From Xanthobacteraceae bacterium (GTDB lineage: Bacteria; Pseudomonadota; Alphaproteobacteria; Rhizobiales; Xanthobacteraceae), in contig JASHRR010001131.1 of NCBI GenBank assembly GCA_030037185.1, forward strand, positions 1-5,400: a stretch of DNA of 5,400 nucleotides, given 5' to 3'. The notes beneath the pieces are model-generated. The model did not search any database. It saw only the letters and a list, made by a program, of their open reading frames with translations, and was not told the origin of the DNA. Every line of letters begins with the position of its first letter. Position 1 is the first letter of the stretch. Below, piece by piece: positions 1-5,321 of this stretch. The position numbers and the translations under genes are program-made.

Positions 1-57
1 GCGCGCGATTCCGTCGGTGCCGCCGCGTTTGGATCCCCATGTGACGAGCACGCGCAT
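1..57 (-). CDS. Flavodoxin-like protein, N-terminal fragment (runs off left edge)
   Basis: Only the first 19 codons are inside the window. They read MRVLVTWGSKRGGTDGIAR. This fits the start of flavodoxin-domain proteins: a first beta strand (VLVTWGS) followed by a phosphate-binding loop rich in Ser, Lys, Gly and Thr that would hold the FMN phosphate. Such proteins are cytoplasmic electron carriers or protoporphyrinogen-oxidase-like flavoproteins; which one cannot be told from 19 residues. An AAGGAGG ribosome binding site (60-66) lies only 2 bases before the ATG at 55-57. The GTG two codons later (49-51) would have 8-base spacing and may be the true start. Two FixK-like sites lie 117 and 177 bases upstream, which would suit induction at low oxygen. 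The call rests on motif memory of a short segment, so it is moderate. Confidence 0.65.
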   Translation of the reverse strand, partial: MRVLVTWGSKRGGTDGIAR

Positions 58-59
58 GT

Positions 60-66
60 CCTCCTT
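60..66 (-). promoter_or_regulatory. Strong ribosome binding site for the flavodoxin-like gene
   Basis: Read on the minus strand this is AAGGAGG, a perfect anti-16S match. It is 2 bases from the ATG at 57 and 8 bases from an in-frame GTG at 51, so it supports a real start here but leaves the choice between the two codons open. Confidence 0.6.
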
Positions 67-173
67 GCGTTGGACGCCCGTGCGCCATACTCACCAACCA
101 CGTGACGTATCGACCTGCTGCCTCCGTCCGCGGCGCCAGTGCACACACAATGCGCGTACAACCTGTCGGCGCT

Positions 174-187
174 TTGATCTGTCGCAA
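174..187 (-). promoter_or_regulatory. FixK/FNR-type operator-like site (promoter-proximal)
   Basis: The minus strand reads TTGCGACAGATCAA, which fits the rhizobial FixK consensus TTG(A/C)-N6-(T/G)CAA. It is embedded in a slightly larger dyad, GCTTTG at 171-176 and CAAAGC at 185-190. It lies 117 bases upstream of the flavodoxin-like start. The match is seen; binding by a Crp/Fnr-family regulator is inferred. Confidence 0.45.
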
Positions 188-233
188 AGCGTCTCGCCTG
201 CGGGCGAACACTCGTCGCGGCACTGTTCGCGGG

Positions 234-247
234 TTGACCAGGATCAA
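234..247 (-). promoter_or_regulatory. FixK/FNR-type operator-like site (distal, near-perfect dyad)
   Basis: The minus strand reads TTGATCCTGGTCAA. It fits both the FixK consensus TTG(A/C)-N6-(T/G)CAA and 9 of the 10 fixed bases of the FNR palindrome TTGAT-N4-ATCAA. The site is 177 bases upstream of the flavodoxin-like start and 47 bases from the second site at 174-187. Activating sites of this family usually sit near -41, so a transcription start near 199 is predicted for the minus strand. I see no convincing -10 there. Confidence 0.5.
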
Positions 248-519
248 GTGCGGCACTCGCGACACCGAGTAGGAATTTCCGTATTGGTAATCACCGACGA
301 TTTCGCCTTGCTAGGAAGGGCAGCCAGTGGCCGTGTCTGCTGCCCGCCCGGCGCGGAAACTATCAAGGACATAAGCTCCCTAATTTTGTCGAGTGGCCGA
401 GACTTTCCGCTGCCGAAGGTGGGCCGACCGTGCCGGGCGGATAATGATCACGGGTGAAGATGACACGAAGCCGTCATGGGCGTGGTGACTAGACGAGTCT
501 CGGGGCAAGGTCGATTCCG
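248..519. other. Stretch with no recognisable gene
   Basis: All six readings were considered. A plus-strand frame is open from 17 to 457 and a minus-strand frame is open for about 68 codons ending near the FixK-like site at 246. Neither shows a recognisable domain, a good ribosome binding site or a family-like motif. This is probably intergenic or fully decayed sequence. Confidence 0.5.
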
Positions 520-547
520 GACGTTCAGGCTTAATGACCCGAACGTC
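520..547. repeat. Imperfect inverted repeat (hairpin)
   Basis: GACGTTCAGG (520-529) pairs with CCCGAACGTC (538-547), a 10-base stem with one A/C mismatch around an 8-base loop. It lies just beyond the stop of the serine hydrolase reading frame (553). No T-run follows it on either strand, so it is not a convincing intrinsic terminator. It may be an operator, an RNA 3'-end hairpin or chance. Confidence 0.45.
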
Positions 548-552
548 TCATA

Positions 553-2202
553 TTAGACCCGGCTGGCACGCACTTGGGCACTCCCTCTTTGCCTTTCACA
601 TTCTTTGAGAGGCCTATCAGCCGATCCAGCGAATCTCAGGAGCTTTGCGCGGTGTGGCGGAGGGCGCGGTTTTGGGGTGCCCGACAATGATTGGCGCGAC
701 CGGCACCCACGCGTCAGGAAGCCCGAGCGCCTTCTTCCCCTTGGAGGTGTGGAGAAAGCTTCGTGCGAAACCAATCCAGCAACAGTCAGCCTGATATATG
801 CCGGAGAACCCGCGTGTGTGTCCCTAAGGGAATCTGAAGATGGCGTGGGTGGGCATGCGCTTTCGGGTGCCTCTCCGAGCCGCGGCGCCAGCCAAAATAC
901 TCGTATTGGTCTGAGCACAAAACCGGCCGAACACGACCGCGAAATAAGGACCGCCGCAACCCGCATCAAATTCCGCCCTGGTCTCGGACCTCCCCAAGCC
1001 AAGATGCTCCCCCGCGATCCGCCTATTCCTGCAAGGAAGTGGCAACTGCACTTCTGAGTGCAACCTCTCGCGGATCGCTGGTTTTTCATCCTCATGCGAT
1101 TCGGAACATAAGCATAGCCGATGCCCTTTTCGGGATCAGCGAAGCCAAGAGAACCGCCTGCTCCCGGCGATCCAAACGCCGCCCGACTGCCGAACGGCCA
1201 TACCGCACTCGGCTTCCTAAAGCCCAGGGAAAACTGAACTTCGCCCTTGAGGCATTCGTCACGAAAACCATATTTCGATGCAATCGCTGGTGCCTGCAGG
1301 GCTTCTAGCGTTTCTGCGCGCAACTCAAGTTCATGTCCTCCGGTCGCAAACACACTGTAGGCATGAGCGATCGCGCGCGCAGTGCCGACACCGCCTCCCG
1401 AGGGCACTTCAAGCTCGCGCGCGTAAATGCGTTCGTCGTCATTTGCTATCCCGGTTCCCAGCATTGCCCGGCGAAGATTGCAGAGTGGATTGAACGATGC
1501 CAAAGTTAGGATGAGCGGCATATCTATTAGCATCGACCAACGGTTTGCCCACTCAAGCGTCGCCAGCTTTGAGTTCGGGATCGATTTCGGCAAGCGAATA
1601 TAGACATCGAGTCCGAGCGGTGAGGCGATTTCATCCTGAAAGACTTGCCCCACGGTGCGGTGCTGCGGATCGAGCTGGCGCAAAAGCTCGCCCTGGTAAT
1701 AGCCGAGGGTGATGGCGTGATAGGCCTGCCGTTCTCCAGGCTCCCAAGCTGGTTTCTGCCGCGCTAAAACGGTCGCAAGTTTATCGAGATCGCCAACCAG
1801 ATTTCGATCGGCTGCCTGGGGTAGGGCAAACAGGCCCGCCTGGTGCGCCAGCAGGTGGCGGACCGTGATTTTGTCTTTGCCCTGTCGGGCGAACTCCGGC
1901 CAGTAGGTGCAGACCCGTTCCTCGTAGTCGAGCCAGCCGCGGGAGTGAGCGATGGCCATCACCATCGCCGCCAAGCCCTTGGTCGCCGAGTACACCAGCA
2001 CCATGGTGTCCTCTTCCCAAGGCGCACAAGTTGCAGCGTTACGGACGCCGCCCCAAAGGTCGACAACCTTTTCACCCTGATGATACACGCAGCACGCGGC
2101 TCCGAGCTCATTTCGGCGGGAGAAATTTTCAAGGAATGCGTTTCGCACGGGCTCGAATCTCTTGCTAACGTACCCGTGAATTTCATGCGCGGCGGTTGCC
2201 AT
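553..2202 (-). CDS. Class C beta-lactamase-type serine hydrolase/esterase with aberrant C-terminus (possible pseudogene)
   Basis: Family proteins are penicillin-binding-protein-like hydrolases (EstB/family VIII esterase type, about 380-400 residues) that use a Ser-Lys-Tyr catalytic set to cleave esters or amides. Counting from the ATG at 2202, the S-A-T-K motif is at 72-75 (nucleophile Ser72, Lys75). VRHLLAHQAG is at 114-123, the catalytic Tyr candidate in YHAITLGYY is at 161, and the third motif region FGSPGAGGSLGFADP is at 343-357. Similarity ends at about residue 370 (PNRM, base 1093). The frame then runs about 180 more residues without family character to 553, consistent with a frameshift that lost the natural stop. 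A frame opening near 1090 (DEKPAIRERL) could be the missing C-terminal helix. I preferred the start at 2202 to the upstream ATG at 2289 because similarity begins right after it and GGGAAGG (2208-2214) precedes it by 5 bases. No signal peptide is seen. A FixK-like site lies about 60 bases upstream. Confidence 0.8.
   Translation of the reverse strand: MATAAHEIHGYVSKRFEPVRNAFLENFSRRNELGAACCVYHQGEKVVDLWGGVRNAATCAPWEEDTMVLVYSATKGLAAMVMAIAHSRGWLDYEERVCTYWPEFARQGKDKITVRHLLAHQAGLFALPQAADRNLVGDLDKLATVLARQKPAWEPGERQAYHAITLGYYQGELLRQLDPQHRTVGQVFQDEIASPLGLDVYIRLPKSIPNSKLATLEWANRWSMLIDMPLILTLASFNPLCNLRRAMLGTGIANDDERIYARELEVPSGGGVGTARAIAHAYSVFATGGHELELRAETLEALQAPAIASKYGFRDECLKGEVQFSLGFRKPSAVWPFGSRAAFGSPGAGGSLGFADPEKGIGYAYVPNRMRMKNQRSARGCTQKCSCHFLAGIGGSRGSILAWGGPRPGRNLMRVAAVLISRSCSAGFVLRPIRVFWLAPRLGEAPESACPPTPSSDSLRDTHAGSPAYIRLTVAGLVSHEAFSTPPRGRRRSGFLTRGCRSRQSLSGTPKPRPPPHRAKLLRFAGSADRPLKECERQRGSAQVRASRV
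617..793 (-). pseudogene. Nitroreductase family protein, C-terminal remnant
   Basis: The minus-strand frame from about 793 to the TGA at 617-619 gives a segment that resembles the tail of FMN-dependent nitroreductases. It starts with CCWIGFARSFL, continues with a Lys-rich GKKALGLP turn, then the hallmark VPVAPIIVGHP strand, and ends in APEIRWIG. Nitroreductases reduce nitro or quinone substrates with NAD(P)H in the cytoplasm and are about 180-220 residues long, so only the last quarter is present. The same frame upstream meets a TAG at 822-824, and no FMN-binding N-terminal region was found. It lies on the same strand as, and downstream of, the serine hydrolase and overlaps the nonsense extension of that frame. 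I read it as a truncated relic. Confidence 0.7.
794..1092. other. Unassigned stretch between serine hydrolase and nitroreductase remnants
   Basis: Two minus-strand frames are open here: the continuation of the serine hydrolase frame and the frame leading to the nitroreductase tail, broken by TAG at 822-824. A plus-strand frame is also open (605-1057). None of the translations shows a recognisable motif. The stretch is likely decayed coding sequence from the two flanking genes or a deletion scar. Confidence 0.4.
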
Positions 2203-2265
2203 AACGACCTTCCCAGCCATTGGCACCGGACCGCTTCCTAATTGCTCAGACGAATTGGCGTTACC

Positions 2266-2279
2266 TTGCGCTGGATCAA
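2266..2279 (-). promoter_or_regulatory. FixK/FNR-type operator-like site upstream of serine hydrolase
   Basis: The minus strand reads TTGATCCAGCGCAA, fitting TTG(A/C)-N6-(T/G)CAA. It lies 63 bases upstream of the ATG at 2202. A transcription start about 41 bases from its centre would fall near 2231, giving a short leader, so it also favours 2202 over 2289 as the start. Binding is inferred, not shown. Confidence 0.4.
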
Positions 2280-2449
2280 CAAAGCCCAAGACTATGGCTG
2301 TGGCTTAAGTTCAAAGGCGTGCCCGAACGCTGAAGCGAACGCTCCGTGTAGGAGGGCATGGAATAAGCTGCAGGGGGGGACTCCCGCTTGTACTCCGGCA
2401 TGATATGAGCACCGGATAGTCGAGCGGCGACGATCGCAATTGGGTCCAC
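2276..2449 (-). CDS. Small hypothetical ORF or gene fragment (57 codons)
   Basis: From a GTG at 2449 the minus strand is open to TGA at 2276-2278. The first residues, VDPIAIVAARLSGAHIMPEY, look more protein-like than the neighbouring frames, with alternating hydrophobic and small residues. No family is recognised, the ribosome binding site is weak, and the end overlaps the FixK-like site of the next gene. It may be a fragment of a lost gene or chance. The other frames of 2290-2460 show nothing. Confidence 0.2.
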   Translation of the reverse strand: MDPIAIVAARLSGAHIMPEYKRESPPAAYSMPSYTERSLQRSGTPLNLSHSHSLGLC

Positions 2450-2596
2450 CTCTACCGTGTGTCAGCAGCGGCTGACCGCAACGGTGAATGAGGGACACCG
2501 GTCATTCGCGGAGAAAGGCGGCGCTCCGGCCCATGGTACGCAAGGCGATTCGTCGGACCTATCGGTGCATGGTTTGCGAAGAAGCCCTGACCGTTG

Positions 2597-2890
2597 AACT
2601 AGGTCCTGCGCTGTCCAGCCCAGCGCCTCCGCTCGCTCTCCCCATTGGACAATAAATAGTCGTCCGTCGTCGACGGCTCGTTGCCAATCTGCAACGCTAA
2701 CCAGATCAGAGCATTGACGTTCAATAGCCGAGAAGGCTGATGTGATAATGAGGGGCGATAACGATGTCTTTGACACTCTGCATTGCTGACAATGTTGACG
2801 TTTTCTCGTCTAGAGGTTGTAGGATCGTCCGAGCGTGTTTTGACATTGTCAACATTGTCATCTGTCTGGCGTAGATCGAATCCTGTTTTG
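2597..2890 (-). pseudogene. Conserved hypothetical protein (DNV-rich N-terminus, WQ/QWG motif), frameshifted remnant
   Basis: Two minus-strand frames together resemble a hypothetical protein family common in rhizobia and other alphaproteobacteria. The first frame (about 2890-2776) gives TDDNVDNVK and ENVNIVSNAE. The second (2776-2597) gives AFSAIERQC, then ADWQRAVDDGRLF, QWGERAEALGWTAQDLV. That last block, with Trp-Gln, an Asp-Gly pair, Gln-Trp-Gly and ALGWTA, is the recognisable core. The frame switch near 2770 and the loss of similarity after 2597, where family members continue for several dozen residues, mark it as broken. The function of the family is unknown to me, and the family match is from memory. 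Confidence 0.55.
2787..2860. repeat. 13-base perfect inverted repeat, 48-base spacer
   Basis: TGACAATGTTGAC at 2787-2799 is the exact reverse complement of GTCAACATTGTCA at 2848-2860. A further small palindrome, TTGACATTGTCAA (2840-2852), overlaps the right arm. Both arms lie inside the degraded conserved hypothetical gene, where they encode NVNIV and NVDNV in the same frame, so part of the symmetry may come from coding of Asn-Val-rich text. Confidence 0.55.
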
Positions 2891-2918
2891 TCACGATAAT
2901 ACCTGCGTGAGTCGCAGC

Positions 2919-3050
2919 GAGACTGTGCGACCACGCGTGAGGGGCAAGATGACTTGGTAGGTTCGCCGACGACTTCGTGATGACCTTTGAGACCTACTAC
3001 GACGCGGCGATGCGGTCGGCTATGGACCGGAAACCGGGCGCTCACCGCAT
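2919..3050 (+). pseudogene. Group II intron reverse transcriptase/maturase, internal fragment (plus-strand copy)
   Basis: Frame 2919-2957 reads ETVRPRVRGKMTW and stops at TAG 2958-2960. One frame over, from 2959, it continues RFADDFVMTFETYYDA. This is the catalytic palm region of group II intron reverse transcriptases: the basic linker, then the Y/F-A-D-D active-site box whose two aspartates bind metal ions, then the following strand and helix. In intact proteins the linker and box are in one frame, so this is a frameshifted relic. Similarity fades after about 3050. Bases 2971-2997 are identical, in inverted orientation, to 5233-5259. No thumb, maturase or intron RNA domain was recognised nearby. 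Confidence 0.8.
2971..2997 (+). repeat. Left arm of a 27-base inverted repeat (partner 5233-5259)
   Basis: The 27 bases are the exact reverse complement of 5233-5259. They encode the DFVMTFETY segment next to the reverse transcriptase active site in both copies. Weaker similarity extends on both sides. The arms bracket about 2.2 kb that includes the PIN-like gene. Confidence 0.85.
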
Positions 3051-3660
3051 CGTCGCGGCAGCCCATCCCTTCCGGGTCGGATGCACCACGCACTGCGGCT
3101 GTGGTCCCGACGCTCGGTTTTGATTGGGGGAGGCCGAGCGCCGGGACCGACGCGCGGGAGGGTAATGGGGCGACGCGTGGCCGGACGCTATATTTGAAAA
3201 CCACCTCTCGGACTTTGACAATTGGTCCGCCCGCGCACTTTCGGCACAGCCCGAAATACACCGCACGGCCGATGGCGGGTCCCTCCGTTTTTGATACCGA
3301 AGGTGGCACCCCAATGCCCGCAAAGGCGTTGGTCGCGTCGAACAGTGCCTTCTTGTCCTAGCGCACGTGCCCGCCGGCGTGCATCCCGACGGCTCTCTTG
3401 CCGAATTGGATTTAGCCACCGCAAGACTGGCTGTGAACGCCGGAGGAGCTGATGCGGAAGCGGGTCGGTTGGGCGCGATCCGGTGCTCAAGAACACAATA
3501 CCCGCCATTTGCCTCTGGAATTGCGCGAAGCCGCGTTCGAGCGGCGATTCAAATCCTCGACAAGCTTCAAGGTCATCCCGTTGTCGGTGTCCTATTAATG
3601 GACTCTTGGTAACCGCGCAAGGCTGGTTTCCCAATGGGTTAAATGATGTAGGATAGGCGC
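3051..3660 (+). other. Decayed stretch, no recognised gene
   Basis: No family is recognised in any frame. The most protein-like reading is plus-strand frame 3163-3612, interrupted once by TGA at 3292-3294. Before the stop it gives FENHLSDFDNWSARALSAQP; after it, VLAHVPAGVHPDGSLAELDL, and it ends in LDKLQGHPVVGVLLMDSW. If real this would be a 150-codon pseudogene directly upstream of the PIN-like gene, ending 68 bases before its start. A second plus-strand frame (2987-3361) and minus-strand frames (3188-3634) are also open but look like composition-driven openness of GC-rich DNA. Confidence 0.3.
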
Positions 3661-3680
3661 ATCATTGCTGTGGTCTTGTC

Positions 3681-4679
3681 ATGAACCAGATCGAACGGGT
3701 TGTTGTTGACGAAGGCGTCGGTCCGGATTCCGAACTCGTGGCGCAGGCCCGCGACCGCCTGGGCGAGCGGCAGGTTGCTTTCGTATTCCTTGCAAGCGCG
3801 CATCCGGGCATTTCTGACATAGAGATTCTCGATAAATTGCTGGATGCGCGGTCGGTGCTGCTGACGCAAGATCGGGTGCTTCACAACCTCGCCATCGGCC
3901 GAGGCTTCCGGTCAATAATAAACAGCCCGGAATCGGGCCTGACTGACCGCCGACTGGCACATGTAGCCGCGCCTGACAAACATTTTCCCCTCGCCCGCGG
4001 TCCCCTACGCGACAATTATACTCAGCGGGCGGACCCGGAAGCGCAAGCGATAACTGGATACGTGTCCGGTCTTCTGTCCACACATCAACAAAAACAGTTT
4101 CGCACCAAGCGTCGCAGGATTCGCGCTCACTTCGGTTCTGCCGAGAATATCGTGGCTGCAGCGCTCACGATCGGGCAGCGTCGCACCGCGCAAGGCATTA
4201 TCGGCGGCTACATGCTGAAAGTGGATGCACGCCATGGTGTGAAGACTCTGTTCCCCGCCAGCGAAAGCTATTTCCTAGATCGCGATTGCAACGAGCCGTT
4301 GCACGCAACTTGCTGGGCGCTGGCACATCTCTTTCAGCTTCAGCTACAAGACTATCCGCTCACCCTTTACCATATGGAAGGCGCCGCGCTGGCGCGGTGT
4401 GCCGCCCTGATCTCTGACCGGGGTGCGGCCGTCAGTTCTGTCGAACGAATGGCCGCTCGCCTCCTCGCGGTAGTTTTCCGACCTAACGCCACGAACTGCA
4501 CGAAAGGTCGCTTCTTCGATCGGGTCGGTGACAAACTGGGACAACTGGGAAAGTTCGCCAGCAATGAATTGGTGCCTTTTGACCTGCAAGCTATGGCCGA
4601 AGCTCTATCCCTGACAACGTGGCCCGGAGGGGGTGACTTGAATCACGCTCGGACCAGGCCTCGCTCCGACGGTCGGTAA
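3681..4679 (+). CDS. PIN-like (Mut7-C/DUF5615-type) domain protein with large uncharacterised C-terminal region
   Basis: This 332-residue frame appears intact. Residues 1-92 resemble a PIN-like nuclease fold: a VVVDEG strand (Asp10, Glu11), a hydrophobic strand (VAFVFLA, 32-38), GISDIEIL with Asp46 and Glu48, then VLLTQDRVLHNLA with Asp64 and Asn69. The acidic residues at the strand ends are those expected to bind metal in PIN-type RNases. Residues 113-320 form a second region I cannot name, with a strongly basic patch at 138-148 (RTKRRRIR), which suits nucleic-acid contact, and the phrases GGYMLKVDARHGVKTLFP and LTLYHMEGAALARC. No signal peptide or membrane segment is seen, so it is likely cytoplasmic. 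ATG 3681 is the only usual start after the in-frame TAG at 3654; no clear ribosome binding site precedes it. No antitoxin-like partner is visible beside it. A toxin or RNA-processing role is inference only. Confidence 0.7.
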   Translation: MNQIERVVVDEGVGPDSELVAQARDRLGERQVAFVFLASAHPGISDIEILDKLLDARSVLLTQDRVLHNLAIGRGFRSIINSPESGLTDRRLAHVAAPDKHFPLARGPLRDNYTQRADPEAQAITGYVSGLLSTHQQKQFRTKRRRIRAHFGSAENIVAAALTIGQRRTAQGIIGGYMLKVDARHGVKTLFPASESYFLDRDCNEPLHATCWALAHLFQLQLQDYPLTLYHMEGAALARCAALISDRGAAVSSVERMAARLLAVVFRPNATNCTKGRFFDRVGDKLGQLGKFASNELVPFDLQAMAEALSLTTWPGGGDLNHARTRPRSDGR

Positions 4680-5113
4680 GCCCTGTCCCTGTCGGAAACT
4701 CAAACTCGAACATACCGGTGATGCAGCCCCCCAGACTGACAGGGGAAGCACGCGGCCTGTTCTGCACACGTCACGCCAGATCGGCGCGTCCCCGTGCAGC
4801 GACAGGTGCGTTCTGACCTCGTCGTAGTATGTTTGGTACGATGCGAGAACGTGGCGAAGATGGCGCTCGCCAACAACGACGACGTGATCAAGGCAGTTCC
4901 CGTCGGATCGAGCCGTTCAGCCTCTCCGCGTATCCGTTCTGCCAAGGCGACTGTGCCGAGACCGGTTGGTCGCGAATGCCAATGGCCCGGATGCGCCGGA
5001 TGAAGGCGGCGCCATACGCGCCGTCGCGGTCGCGGATCAAGTAGTGGAGGCTCGTCCCAGCCGCAGGCCTCGGTCAGCTGACGGGCAAGCCATTCCGCAT
5101 TGGGATGGGCTGT

Positions 5114-5321
5114 CGCGTCCCGCCATGACGCTGCGGGCGGAAGTCGATGAAGTGCGTCTTGTCCGGGTGCAGCGCAAGGCGGAACCGTTCGAGCCGTTTC
5201 CCCAACACATCGATAGCCCGCTTGGCGTCTTGGTAGGTCTCAAAGGTCATCACGAAGTCATCAGGGAATCGGTCGCCGTCCCCTTCAGGCGTGGTTTGAC
5301 TTCGCCCTCGAACCATACGTC
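5114..5321 (-). pseudogene. Group II intron reverse transcriptase fragment embedded in the transposase pseudogene
   Basis: Minus-strand frame from 5321 gives DVWFEGEVKPRLKG. After a frame change near 5278 the text continues DGDRFPDDFVMTFETY, QDAKRAIDVLGKRLERF, RLALHPDKTHFIDFRPQRHG. This is the palm of a group II intron reverse transcriptase: the active-site box (normally Y/F-A-D-D, here F-P-D-D at about 5257-5268), then the helix and the HPDKT strand-turn. Compared with the family, two or three codons are missing between RLKG and the box. The fragment is about 70 residues of a protein usually over 400 long. It is flanked directly on both sides by transposase sequence in one and the same frame. 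It resembles the plus-strand relic at 2919-3050. Confidence 0.87.
5233..5259 (-). repeat. Right arm of a 27-base inverted repeat (partner 2971-2997)
   Basis: Exact reverse complement of 2971-2997. It shows that the two reverse transcriptase relics come from the same or closely related intron families, inserted or rearranged in opposite orientation. Confidence 0.85.

Noticed and set aside
17..457. 146-codon plus-strand open frame as a gene
   Set aside because: Composition is Arg/Cys/His/Ser-rich with no recognisable motif, and there is no ribosome binding site. It also runs over the FixK-like sites and the flavodoxin-like start on the other strand.
520..547. Hairpin as a rho-independent terminator
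   Set aside because: The stem is acceptable but no T-run follows in either direction.
564..579. Sigma-54 (-24/-12) promoter-like TGGCACG followed by TTGG
   Set aside because: Spacing to the second element is one base short and the -12 GC is missing. No gene follows on that strand.
605..1057. 150-codon plus-strand open frame
   Set aside because: It is antisense to the nitroreductase tail and shows no family motif; best explained as a shadow frame in GC-rich DNA.
2203..2289. Upstream ATG at 2289 as the serine hydrolase start
   Set aside because: The extra 29 residues show no family similarity and would place the FixK-like site inside the gene. The ATG at 2202 has a better ribosome binding site and matches the usual N-terminus.
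2681..2694. Fourth match to the FixK consensus (TTGCCAATCTGCAA)
   Set aside because: It lies inside the coding part of the conserved hypothetical relic, in the codons for ADWQ, with no downstream start at a suitable distance. It is probably chance, and is a reminder that the consensus is loose.
5037..5243. 68-codon minus-strand open frame at the reverse transcriptase/transposase junction
   Set aside because: It is a shadow: the recognisable reverse transcriptase and transposase texts are in other frames over these bases.
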